Shown in pieces: positions 18,950 to 26,693 of a stretch of 64,000 nt of DNA. The notes beneath the pieces were generated by a model, which saw only the letters and a program-made list of their open reading frames with translations, had not been told where the DNA came from and searched no databases. Origin of the DNA: Porphyrobacter sp. TH134 (GTDB taxonomy: Bacteria; Pseudomonadota; Alphaproteobacteria; Sphingomonadales; Sphingomonadaceae). The translations under genes and the position numbers were made by a program. The stretch spans positions 124,001 through 188,000 of the forward strand of contig NZ_PKRO01000002.1 in the NCBI RefSeq assembly GCF_002855495.1, given 5' to 3'. Each line of letters begins with the position of its first letter. The stretch's first letter is position 1.

Positions 18950-19312
18950 TCAGCAAGCTAAGGATGCGTTTCGGGCCGAGGAGTCGTCCCATGCGGCCTC
19001 CGCAGCTTCGGAGGTCAAATTGCTCAGGTCGGGAAAGTTGGTTCCCCGATAGGAAATGACCGTCTCATTGATGCCGTTGTTGTTCCACTCGTAGGCGATG
19101 GCGTAAAAGCCTGCGGCTTCGTCGATACGTCCATCAGCGGTTTCTCCAAGTAATGAGGAATCCGAGATAATTCTGGCGTTACCGATCCGAACATTTTGGA
19201 GGGGCTGGCCATTTGTATCGAAATTCGGAACTTCAAGATCGTTTAGTGTTTGGCCATAACTGCGGTTGTAAGCGTCGAGGGCCAGAAGCGAGAGGAAGAC
19301 GTCGCGATTCAT
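18950..19312 (-). CDS. Truncated lipase-like (class 3 type) protein
   Basis: A 120-residue open frame. The opening MNRDVFLSLLALDAYNRSYG and the later GFYAIAYEWNNNG and ETVISYRGTNFP resemble the beginning of large sphingomonad proteins that combine a lipase-like fold with calcium-binding repeats; the SYRGT stretch is where lipase class 3 proteins have FRGT. The catalytic GHSLG region is missing and the frame ends in an unrelated tail (DDSSARNASLAC), so this is probably only an N-terminal remnant. It is coupled to the preceding lipoprotein gene by an ATGA overlap. GC content is lower than the surroundings. Confidence 0.5.
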   Translation of the reverse strand: MNRDVFLSLLALDAYNRSYGQTLNDLEVPNFDTNGQPLQNVRIGNARIISDSSLLGETADGRIDEAAGFYAIAYEWNNNGINETVISYRGTNFPDLSNLTSEAAEAAWDDSSARNASLAC

Positions 19313-20019
19313 TTTTGAGTACCTTTCGAAAAGGCTGACCGACCGAGGAGCATTGTTCTTTGCTCACCATCTACTTCCATCCGCATCACATAGAATCCTT
19401 TGGGTGAGGGTGGCGGAAGCCGAGCCTCAATCCCGGTTGTCACCGGGTCATCGGTCAGCTCGACGGTGATGCGCTTGAGCTTCACCCCCTCGCCAAAGGT
19501 TGCCGCCAGATTATCGGGATCGACCTTGGCAACGCTGGTCGGATCGGCGGGATCGCCGAAGGTCACCAGCATCGGATAGGCCGACCGTTCTTGGATCCAC
19601 AAGTCTGCGGGCCATGTGCGCGGAAGCGTCCGCTTGCCCGTGACTTCGAGGACATCGTCCAGCGCGTCTTCGAATGGCTTGTTCTCCTGCGGCGCCAGAA
19701 GGACATAAACCATGCTTGCCCAATTCGGATCATTGTCCGACCGCAGCAGCGCAAACAGCGTCTTGTCACCCGGTAGATCAACCGCCGCCGCTTCCCCGCG
19801 CACCCGCCGCTGGACCGCCTGGTTCGCCGGGACCGACCCGGCGCGCACAAGAGTTTGCTGCACCTCGATGACGCTTGACCCGGTTTTCAAACCGTCAGGC
19901 GTCTCGACCTCGACTGTGAGGCGGTAGCGATAGTCGGGGGCTTTGTTCTCAGCGAAGGAGCAGCCGGGTAGCAGAAGCGCGGCGAGTGCCAGCCATGCTG
20001 CCTGAATAATGCGCGCCAT
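19309..20019 (-). CDS. Predicted lipoprotein of unknown function
   Basis: A 236-residue protein. The signal MARIIQAAWLALAALLLPGC ends in a clear lipobox cysteine at residue 20. The mature part begins with YRYRLTVEVETPDGLKTGSS, a pattern I remember from small lipoproteins encoded beside secreted lipase-like proteins in sphingomonads. I recognise no catalytic motif. The start at 20,019 is preceded by GGAG. Its stop overlaps the start of the truncated lipase-like gene, suggesting that the lipoprotein normally works with the full-length version. Confidence 0.6.
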   Translation of the reverse strand: MARIIQAAWLALAALLLPGCSFAENKAPDYRYRLTVEVETPDGLKTGSSVIEVQQTLVRAGSVPANQAVQRRVRGEAAAVDLPGDKTLFALLRSDNDPNWASMVYVLLAPQENKPFEDALDDVLEVTGKRTLPRTWPADLWIQERSAYPMLVTFGDPADPTSVAKVDPDNLAATFGEGVKLKRITVELTDDPVTTGIEARLPPPSPKGFYVMRMEVDGEQRTMLLGRSAFSKGTQK

Positions 20020-20159
20020 GTCGTTTCTCCGTCCCATAACCTAGACACGGCAGTAATCTCATGATTTGATGAAGAAACAATCAGCAGCGGGGCCCCGGGG
20101 CGGCCCGGGGCGGCGGGATGGCAGAAAACCACCCAGCTCCAGCCATAAAAAACCGAGCG

Positions 20160-20275
20160 CGGGTCGCCCAAAACCAGACAGCCCCAACGGTGACCATCGA
20201 TCGCGCAGCGACCGCAGGGCGTGTGAGCGAGGATTTCGCGCGCCGAACGGCGTGCGGAACACAAAGACTCCCCCC
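20160..20275 (-). repeat. Hairpin-rich intergenic repeat, partial copy F
   Basis: Within the 337-base gap between divergent genes (20,020-20,356), the minus strand carries AATCCTCGCT followed by CCTGCGGTCGCTGCGCGATC, a degenerate form of the shared core. This is the only copy that lies upstream of both neighbours. I see no further gene in the gap. Confidence 0.4.
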
Positions 20276-20356
20276 ACCCCCCAAAATTGACGATACGCCC
20301 CGCCCCCTGCCTCGGCTATCCCCTCGTCCCAACACGATAAGCCGGGGAGAGGCGCG

Positions 20357-21121
20357 ATGGATCTGGGATTGAAGGGCAAGAAGGTCATCATGAACGGCGG
20401 GGCGCATGGCCTCGGGCTGCAATCGCTCAAGCTGTTCGCGGCTGAGGGTGCTGACGTCGCCTTCTTCTCCCGCAAGGAAGACAAGATCGCCGCCGCCGTC
20501 GCTGAAATCGACGCGGCAGGGCCGGGCAAGGTGTTCGCCGAAGTGTTCGACATGGCGAGCGGGACCGAGGCCTATCAGGCGTGGCTCGAAAAGGCCGCGA
20601 AGGAACTGGGCGGGTGCGACATCTTCGTTCACACCGCGAGCGCCTCGGGCACCGGCGGGGCCGGGGACTGGCAGGCGTGTCTCGACATGGACCTGAAGGG
20701 CGCGGCCTTCGCGGTCGAGACGCTGACGCCTTACCTCGAGGCATCCGGCACCGGTTCCATCGTGATGCTGTCATCCACCGCCGCGCTCGAAACCTTCATC
20801 GCGCCCAACCCCTTCAACGCGCTGAAGGCCGCGCTGATCACCTATGCCTCGCAGCTCAGCCAGGCCTATGCGGCCAAGGGCATCCGCGTGAACACCGTTT
20901 CGCCGGGCGCGATCTATTACAAGGGCGGCAACTGGGAGATCATCGAGGAGCACATGAAGCCGCTCTACGATGCGACCCTCGCCAAGATGCCGACGGGCCG
21001 CTTCGGCGAGCCGGTCGAGGTCGCCAAGGCGATCGTCTTCGTGGCGAGCCCCGCGGTGCCCTACATGACCGGCGCGAACATCGTGGTCGATGGCGGGTTC
21101 ACCCAGCGCGTCCAGTTCTAA
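20357..21121 (+). CDS. SDR-family protein lacking the catalytic tyrosine
   Basis: A 254-residue short-chain dehydrogenase/reductase fold. The nucleotide-binding glycine motif is seen as NGGAHGLGLQ (residues 13-22) and the C-terminus PYMTGANIVVDGGFTQR is typical. The catalytic serine is present in IVMLSSTAAL, but the position of the usual YxxxK holds phenylalanine: NPFNALKAAL. The NNAG motif is also replaced (HTASASG). Activity as a normal dehydrogenase is therefore doubtful. It is the first gene of an apparent operon with the E1-alpha, E1-beta, lipoyl and SnoaL-like genes (26 bases to the next start). Confidence 0.85.
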   Translation: MDLGLKGKKVIMNGGAHGLGLQSLKLFAAEGADVAFFSRKEDKIAAAVAEIDAAGPGKVFAEVFDMASGTEAYQAWLEKAAKELGGCDIFVHTASASGTGGAGDWQACLDMDLKGAAFAVETLTPYLEASGTGSIVMLSSTAALETFIAPNPFNALKAALITYASQLSQAYAAKGIRVNTVSPGAIYYKGGNWEIIEEHMKPLYDATLAKMPTGRFGEPVEVAKAIVFVASPAVPYMTGANIVVDGGFTQRVQF

Positions 21122-21147
21122 ACTCCCCCCAAGCAAGGCGATAAACC

Positions 21148-22116
21148 ATGGCCGAAATCGATCGCGACACGCTGCTCGACATCTACACCCGCACGATGAA
21201 GGTGAACCGCACCGACGAGAAGTTCCGCGAGCTGCTGATGGGCGGCAAGGTCGCGGTGATGTATTACTGCGTGCGCGGGCAGGAACTGGTCTCGGCTGCG
21301 GCGATGGCGGCCTTGGAGAAAGAGGACTACGTCGTCTGCACCTATCGCGGGCAGGGCGAACAGACCGCCAAGGGCATCCCGATGGAAAAGTGGTGGGGCG
21401 AATGCCTCGGCAAGGCGACCGGCACCTGCAAGGGCAAGGGCGGCACCATGCACATCACCGATCCCGAGACGGGGATTATGGTGACGACCGGCGTGGTCGG
21501 CTCGGGCCTCCCCATCGCCAACGGCCTTGCGATGGCGAGCCAGAACAACGGCGATGGGCGCGTGACGCTGGTGAGCTTCGGCGACGGCGCGGCCAATATC
21601 GGCGGCTTCCACGAAGCGATGAACATGGCCCAGCTGTATAAGCTCCCCGTAATATTCCTGTGCCAGAACAACCGCTACGGCGAGCACACGGCTTACGCTG
21701 ATCACACCGACAGCCCCAGCATCGCCACGCGCGCGGCGGGCTACGGGATGCCGGGCGTGACGGTTGACGGCAATGATGTCCACCAGATCTACCCCGCCGT
21801 GAAAGAGGCGGTCGACCGCGCCCGCCGGGGCGAAGGGCCCACGCTGGTCGAGGCCATGTGCTACCGCATGATGGGCCACTTCTTCGGCGCGGACTTCAGC
21901 TACATGCCGCCCGAACACATCGCCGAAATGAAGGCCGAAGACCCGCTGCCCAAGCTCAGGAAGGTGATGCTGGAGCACCAGTTCACCGAGGAAGAATTGG
22001 ACACGATCGTCGCCGACATCGACGCCCAGATCAACGCGGCGGTCGAACGCGCGCTCGCCGCGCCGCTGCCGGATACCGACGAAATCTACAAGGACGTGCT
22101 GGAGGAGACCGCCTGA
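21148..22116 (+). CDS. Thiamine-diphosphate dehydrogenase E1 component, alpha subunit
   Basis: A 322-residue protein of the acetoin/pyruvate dehydrogenase E1-alpha family. The thiamine-diphosphate motif runs from GDGAANIGGFHEAMNMA to LCQNN (residues about 149-180). The loop that in pyruvate-type E1 reads YRDHG is YRGQGEQTAKG here, so a usually conserved histidine is absent; this hints at a different 2-oxo substrate. It begins 26 bases after the SDR stop and its TGA overlaps the next ATG. It should form an alpha2beta2 heterotetramer with the next product. Confidence 0.9.
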   Translation: MAEIDRDTLLDIYTRTMKVNRTDEKFRELLMGGKVAVMYYCVRGQELVSAAAMAALEKEDYVVCTYRGQGEQTAKGIPMEKWWGECLGKATGTCKGKGGTMHITDPETGIMVTTGVVGSGLPIANGLAMASQNNGDGRVTLVSFGDGAANIGGFHEAMNMAQLYKLPVIFLCQNNRYGEHTAYADHTDSPSIATRAAGYGMPGVTVDGNDVHQIYPAVKEAVDRARRGEGPTLVEAMCYRMMGHFFGADFSYMPPEHIAEMKAEDPLPKLRKVMLEHQFTEEELDTIVADIDAQINAAVERALAAPLPDTDEIYKDVLEETA

Positions 22117-23102
22117 TGGCCCAGATCACCATGACCCAGGCGCTGAACCTCGCAATCGACGAGGCGATGGCCGACGATCCGGGCGTGTTCTGCCTTGGCG
22201 AGGACGTTTCCGCCAAGCAGGGCGGGGGCGTGTTCAAGGTCACTGCGGGCCTCACCGAGAAGTATGGCGAACACCGCATCCGCGCCACGCCGATCTCGGA
22301 GACCGCAATCATCGGCGCGGCGGTGGGCGCGGCACTCGCGGGCCAACGCCCGATTGCCGAGATCATGCTGATGAACTTCGTCGGCGTGTGCATGGACCAG
22401 ATCGTCAACCACGCCGCCAAGCTGCGCTTCATGAGCGGCGGGCAGACCCCGTGCCCGATGGTGATCCGCACCACCACCGGGGTCGGCGTCGGCTTCGGCG
22501 GGCAGCACTCGGATATGCTGGAGGCGTGGTTCGCTCATGTCGCCGGCATCCATGTCGTCACCCCGTCGAACCCCGCCGATGCGCGCGGGCTGATGCGGGC
22601 GAGCATCGACGCCAATGACCCGGTGATCTTCATCGAGAACATCCTGTGCTATGGCCTCAAGGCCGAGGACCCGGGCCCGGGCTACCGCGTGCCGCTCGGC
22701 AAGGCCGCGATTGCGCGCGAGGGCACCGATATCTCGATCATCACCTATGGCCGCACCGTATTGGATGCGCTGGCGGTGGCCGATGATCTGGCGAAGGAAG
22801 GCATCAGCGTCGAGGTGATCGACCTGCGCACCATCGCCCCTTACGACGAGGCGACCGTGCTCGCATCGGTCCGCAAGACCGGCCGCGCGCTGACCCTGCA
22901 CGAGGCCGTCCGCCCCTTCGGCACCGGCGCGGAACTCGCCGCCAACATTCAGGAAAAGTGCTGGGACAGCCTCAAGGGCCCGGTGCGGCGCATCGGCGGG
23001 ACCTTCTCGGCGGTGCCCTTCGCCAGCCACCTCGAACAGGCGTGGATCCCGCAGAAGTCGGACATCGTCGCCCAGATCAAGGCATCGGTAGGCAAGCCAT
23101 AA
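22116..23102 (+). CDS. Thiamine-diphosphate dehydrogenase E1 component, beta subunit
   Basis: A 328-residue E1-beta. Landmarks are VFCLGEDVSAKQGGGVFKVT, the TPISETAIIGAAVGAAL helix, the MNFVGVCMDQIVNHAAKLRF stretch, GGQHSDMLEAWFAHVAG with the conserved histidine, and the C-terminal transketolase domain (ISIITYGRTVLDALAVADDL, VIDLRTIAPYDEATVL). Start by overlap with the preceding stop (TGATG). Together with the previous gene it would decarboxylate a 2-oxoacid or cleave an acyloin and pass the acyl group to a lipoyl domain. Confidence 0.92.
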   Translation: MAQITMTQALNLAIDEAMADDPGVFCLGEDVSAKQGGGVFKVTAGLTEKYGEHRIRATPISETAIIGAAVGAALAGQRPIAEIMLMNFVGVCMDQIVNHAAKLRFMSGGQTPCPMVIRTTTGVGVGFGGQHSDMLEAWFAHVAGIHVVTPSNPADARGLMRASIDANDPVIFIENILCYGLKAEDPGPGYRVPLGKAAIAREGTDISIITYGRTVLDALAVADDLAKEGISVEVIDLRTIAPYDEATVLASVRKTGRALTLHEAVRPFGTGAELAANIQEKCWDSLKGPVRRIGGTFSAVPFASHLEQAWIPQKSDIVAQIKASVGKP

Positions 23103-23104
23103 AT

Positions 23105-23192
23105 CCCCCTCCCCTTGGGGAGGGGTTGGGGGTGGGGGTACGGCATCAGCGGGTGTGGAACCCCCATCCCAACCCTTCCCCACGGGGAAGGG
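23105..23192. repeat. Palindromic C/G-rich intergenic repeat
   Basis: Two facing arms, built from CCCCTCCCCTTGGGGAGGGG and CCTTCCCCACGGGGAAGG with adjoining G-run and C-run blocks, lie between E1-beta and the lipoyl gene. Each arm can fold on itself and the two can pair with each other. It splits the operon but carries no T run. Confidence 0.75.
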
Positions 23193-23228
23193 CTAATTGC
23201 AGCTCAAACCAAGCAGGACAGGCGTAGA

Positions 23229-23462
23229 ATGGCATCGGAAATCCGCATCCCCAAGCTCGGCATGAGCGCTGTCGAAATGACCCTCGTCGAATGGATGTTC
23301 GGCCCCGGCGAACGCGTCGAGAAGGGCGACATCATCTACACCGTCGAAACCGACAAGAGCACCACCGAGATCGAGGCGCAGGCCAGCGGGATCATCCGCC
23401 CGACCGGCGAGGAAGGCGCGGTCTACAAGGTCGGCGATTTGATCGGGACGATCGACGAGTAA
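23229..23462 (+). CDS. Stand-alone lipoyl (biotinyl/lipoyl) domain protein
   Basis: Only 77 residues, corresponding to a single lipoyl domain: it opens IRIPKLGMSAVEMTLVEW and has the lysine to be lipoylated in YTVETDKSTTEIEA (about residue 43). No E2 acyltransferase domain is attached. It would act as a swinging-arm substrate for the adjacent E1, with the acyltransferase and E3 supplied from elsewhere, or in a different reaction. Its stop overlaps the next start as TAATG. Confidence 0.9.
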   Translation: MASEIRIPKLGMSAVEMTLVEWMFGPGERVEKGDIIYTVETDKSTTEIEAQASGIIRPTGEEGAVYKVGDLIGTIDE

Positions 23463-23905
23463 TGCCCTCAAGTAGCGGACGCGAAGCACAGCCGCAGGCT
23501 GAACCGGTAGGACAACAAGGACTCACCCCCAGAGAGTTGCTGGCTAACGTCTACGCCACCGCCGGCACCCGTGATTGGGACGCGGTCGCGGCGCTGATCC
23601 ACCCCGATTTCGTGCTCTACGAGGCGAACTCGCTCCCCTTTGCAGGCGAATGGCGCGGGCGTGACGCGCTGCAACGCTGCGCCGCCGCCATGTATGGCAC
23701 TTGGGGCAGCACCGATCTCGAAATTCTCGATTGCACCGGGGGCGAGACCCATGCGGTGATGGTGATCCGCCTGACCATGCACCCCAAGGACGGCAGCGCC
23801 CCCTTCACCCAGACCATCTGCGAGGCCGGGACCTTTGAGGACGGCCTGCTGCGCGAATTGCGCATCCACTATTTCGACGCCGCCGAGGTTGCCGCGCGGG
23901 CGTGA
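23462..23905 (+). CDS. SnoaL-like / NTF2-fold protein
   Basis: A 147-residue protein. After a variable N-terminus, residues about 25-140 show the NTF2-like pattern: ELLANVYATAGTRDWDAVAA, LIHPDFVLYEANSLPFAGEW with the usual GRDAL, and a terminal LRELRIHYFDAAEVA. Such folds act as small-molecule isomerases or hydrolases or as binding proteins. The TAATG overlap with the lipoyl gene makes it the last gene of the SDR-E1-lipoyl operon. The substrate is unknown. Confidence 0.75.
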   Translation: MPSSSGREAQPQAEPVGQQGLTPRELLANVYATAGTRDWDAVAALIHPDFVLYEANSLPFAGEWRGRDALQRCAAAMYGTWGSTDLEILDCTGGETHAVMVIRLTMHPKDGSAPFTQTICEAGTFEDGLLRELRIHYFDAAEVAARA

Positions 23906-24065
23906 TGCGTTGGACCTACGGGACAACCCTTTTCCCCGCTTGCGTCCCGTTATTGCCGTCACCCTGTGATTTGATCCGACGCCCGGCACGCATCAGCGCA
24001 GGGCCGGCAACTTGTTGGCCCGGCGCGGGTTCGCTCGTCCCCTTAATGCGACTGGAGACGAATGA

Positions 24066-24938
24066 ATGCGACGCCCCTCAAAGACGGCCCCGGCCACCGC
24101 TGGCCTGGCTCTGTTGCTGGCGATCCCCGCCCAACTGCAAGCGCAGGGTGCGCCGGCGGAGGTTGAAACTTCGGCAGAAGACGGGGGCGATTTCCTCACG
24201 CTGGGCACCGGGGTCATTTCTGTCCCGAGCTACGAGGGTGCGGACGAGAACATCATCATCCCTGAAGTGGTCGTGCGCGGGAAGGTGTCGGGTTTCAACT
24301 TTTTCTCGCGGGGGCCGGCGATCTATGCCGATGTGATCCGTGATGAAGCGCCGGGACGCAGCATCGATGTGGGATTTGGCCCCGTGGCCGCGGTGCGCCT
24401 TGATCGAACCGCGCTGATCAAGGACCCGCAGGTCAAGGCGCTTGGCAAGCTTGATACCGCGATAGAGGTAGGCGGCTGGGCCGGGATTACCAAAACCGGC
24501 GTGATGACCAGCGATTACGATCTGTTGAGCCTGCGCGTGGACGCGCGCTGGGATGTGGCGGGCGCGCATGGCAGCTATATCGTCACCCCCACCATCGAAT
24601 ATGGCACGCCGCTGTCCACCAAGACCTTTGTCGGCGCATCGGTGCTGGCCGAATATGTCGGCAATGATTTCGGCGATTATTATTTCAACATCGATCCCGA
24701 TGCGGCAGCGGCAAGCGGCCTGTCCACCTATGGCGAGGCTGGCGACGGGTTCAAACGTGCCGGGGTCAACCTGCTGGCGACCCATGCGCTGACCGGCGAT
24801 CTCACCAAGGGTCTGACTGCGGTGGCGGTGGTGGGATATTACCGGATATTGGGCGATTTCAAGCGCTCCCCGATCGTCGCCGAAGCGGGCAGCGCTGACC
24901 AGTTCATCGCCGGGCTGGGGCTGACCTATACGTTCTAG
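24066..24938 (+). CDS. MipA/OmpV family outer-membrane protein
   Basis: A 290-residue beta-barrel with a signal peptide (cut near AQLQA, residue 26). The MipA pattern is seen in FLTLGTGVISVPSYEGADEN, RSIDVGFGPVAAVRLDR, the paired strands throughout and the last GLGLTYTF, where the terminal Phe is the barrel-assembly signal. MipA proteins are linked to murein hydrolase scaffolding and to antibiotic or solvent entry. About 160 bases separate it from the SnoaL-like gene, so it likely has its own promoter. Confidence 0.88.
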   Translation: MRRPSKTAPATAGLALLLAIPAQLQAQGAPAEVETSAEDGGDFLTLGTGVISVPSYEGADENIIIPEVVVRGKVSGFNFFSRGPAIYADVIRDEAPGRSIDVGFGPVAAVRLDRTALIKDPQVKALGKLDTAIEVGGWAGITKTGVMTSDYDLLSLRVDARWDVAGAHGSYIVTPTIEYGTPLSTKTFVGASVLAEYVGNDFGDYYFNIDPDAAAASGLSTYGEAGDGFKRAGVNLLATHALTGDLTKGLTAVAVVGYYRILGDFKRSPIVAEAGSADQFIAGLGLTYTF

Positions 24939-25027
24939 CGGCCCCCTCGACCGCTTACGCACAATGGCGTATTCTCACGGCCCGGGACGCCGCCATAGAG
25001 CGGTGGCCAGTCATAGGGGCCGATCCG

Positions 25028-25903
25028 GTGAGACAATCGCTTATCAACCTGCTGCCGCCCGCAACCGTTGCGGCGATCTGGGCCTTCTGGGCCTTGGCGC
25101 CGGCTGCGTGGGTCGAGGGCGGCTGGGCGATCATGGCGGTGGGCCTTGGCACGCTGGCGTTTGTGCAGGTGCTGGAACTGCTGTTTGAACGCCACAAGGG
25201 CTGGCGCATCAATCGGCGCGAGCTGGCGACCGATGTGTTCTATGTCGCCTTCGGTTACGGCGTGATCGGGTTTTTCACAGATACGGTGGTCAACGGCCCG
25301 CTGGGCGAGCTGAAGCAGGCCTGGGGCATCGCCACCCCCTGGCTCGCGGACAGCCCCTTCATGGTGCAGGTGCTGGTGGTGATGTTCACCTTTGAATTCG
25401 GCCAGTACTGGATGCACCGGGCGATGCACAACTGGACGCCGCTGTGGCTGACCCATGCGCCGCATCATCACATCACACAGCTGAATGCGATGAAGGGTTT
25501 CATCGGCAATCCGATCGAGCTGTTCCTCATCAGCTTGGGCGTGATTGCACTGCTGGATGTGGACCTCAACGCCCTGTTCGCCGCCATCACCGCGTCAGGT
25601 GCGATTGCGGCTTTTGCCCATGCCAATGTCCGCGCCGATCCGCCGATCTGGTACGGCTATTTCTTCACCACCATCCGCAACCACTCGCTGCATCACACCG
25701 CGCTGTCTTACGAGGACACGCGCTGCAATTACGGCAACAGCGTGATTTTGTGGGACCGCGTGTTCGGCACCTACAAGGAGGGCGAGAGCGAAGTGGTGGG
25801 GCAGGATGATCGCAAGCGCTTGTCGATCAGGGAGCAGTGGCTGTTCCCGCTGCGCCCCTGGCTGGACAAGCGCGCCGGGGCAGGGGCCGAGGTGCAGCCC
25901 TAA
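25028..25903 (+). CDS. Sterol desaturase / fatty acid hydroxylase family protein
   Basis: A 291-residue integral membrane di-iron protein. Several hydrophobic segments are followed by the histidine clusters of the family: QYWMHRAMHN (HxxxH), THAPHHHITQLNAM (HxxHH) and NHSLHHTALSYED (HxxHH) near residue 220. Members hydroxylate or desaturate lipids, hopanoids or carotenoids; the substrate here is not evident. The chosen start is a GTG at 25,028. Its stop overlaps that of the opposing methyltransferase by four bases. Confidence 0.9.
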   Translation: MRQSLINLLPPATVAAIWAFWALAPAAWVEGGWAIMAVGLGTLAFVQVLELLFERHKGWRINRRELATDVFYVAFGYGVIGFFTDTVVNGPLGELKQAWGIATPWLADSPFMVQVLVVMFTFEFGQYWMHRAMHNWTPLWLTHAPHHHITQLNAMKGFIGNPIELFLISLGVIALLDVDLNALFAAITASGAIAAFAHANVRADPPIWYGYFFTTIRNHSLHHTALSYEDTRCNYGNSVILWDRVFGTYKEGESEVVGQDDRKRLSIREQWLFPLRPWLDKRAGAGAEVQP

Positions 25904-26532
25904 TCTTTCTCTTTCCAGCCCCACACCAGACGGCAGGGCAGGATATTGAGCCATTCGAACCCGCACTCGATCCGGTCGAAATGCTTTTCGGTGAAGGTCT
26001 GGGCCGATTTGCTGAACTGGTAGGTCAGAAACGCCCCGCCCGGACGGATTGCGCGGTGCGTGGCGGCGGCGATGCGCGGGCCGACGCCGTCGGGCAGGGT
26101 GGAAAACGGCAGGCCTGACAGGATGTAATCGGCCCGCTCGTGCCCGTGGGCGCGGATGATGTCTTCCACGTCCTCAGCCGATCCGTGCACCGCGATGAAG
26201 CGGCTGTCGCGGATGTGGCGGTTGAGATAGTCGATGAACAGCTTGTTGGTGTCGATCACGATCAGCGTGCCGTCGCGCCGCAAGCGGTCGAGCACCGGCT
26301 GGCAGAAGGTGCCAACGCCCGGGCCATATTCGACAAACAGCTGGCACCGGTCCCAATCGACGGGGGCGAGCATCTTGCGGATCGTGAAGCGCGAGGACGG
26401 GATGATCGATCCGACCATCACCGGCTCTTCCACGAACCCCTGAAAGAAGACGCCCCAGGCCCCGAAAAACTGTTGCGCTTTGCGCTTGAGAACAACCGAG
26501 CGGCGTTCCTTTGCAAGCTTGAAACCGGTCAT
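25900..26532 (-). CDS. PmtA-like class I methyltransferase (phospholipid N-methyltransferase type)
   Basis: A 210-residue protein. The N-terminal FFGAWGVFFQGFVEEP and SIIPSSRFTIRKML stretches and the SAM motif LFVEYGPGVGTFCQPVLDRL (residues about 66-85), followed by LIVIDTNKLF and DYILSGLPFSTLP, match Rhodobacter-type phosphatidylethanolamine N-methyltransferases and their relatives. A role in phosphatidylcholine synthesis is therefore plausible, but the family also contains methyltransferases of unknown substrate. It is transcribed towards the sterol-desaturase-family gene. Confidence 0.8.
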   Translation of the reverse strand: MTGFKLAKERRSVVLKRKAQQFFGAWGVFFQGFVEEPVMVGSIIPSSRFTIRKMLAPVDWDRCQLFVEYGPGVGTFCQPVLDRLRRDGTLIVIDTNKLFIDYLNRHIRDSRFIAVHGSAEDVEDIIRAHGHERADYILSGLPFSTLPDGVGPRIAAATHRAIRPGGAFLTYQFSKSAQTFTEKHFDRIECGFEWLNILPCRLVWGWKEKD

Positions 26533-26693
26533 TCTGGTTCAGCACCTCTCGCCGCGCCCCGGCCATGAGAGCCGATTTGCAAACCTGCCGACTCGCAAAT
26601 TCGCCGCCAATAGGCAAGCACCTGCACGGGCCGGAATTGCGCCCTGTCGCGCCCACGCCCCGATATGGCGCGTGGGCGGACAGCAGGGGCGGA

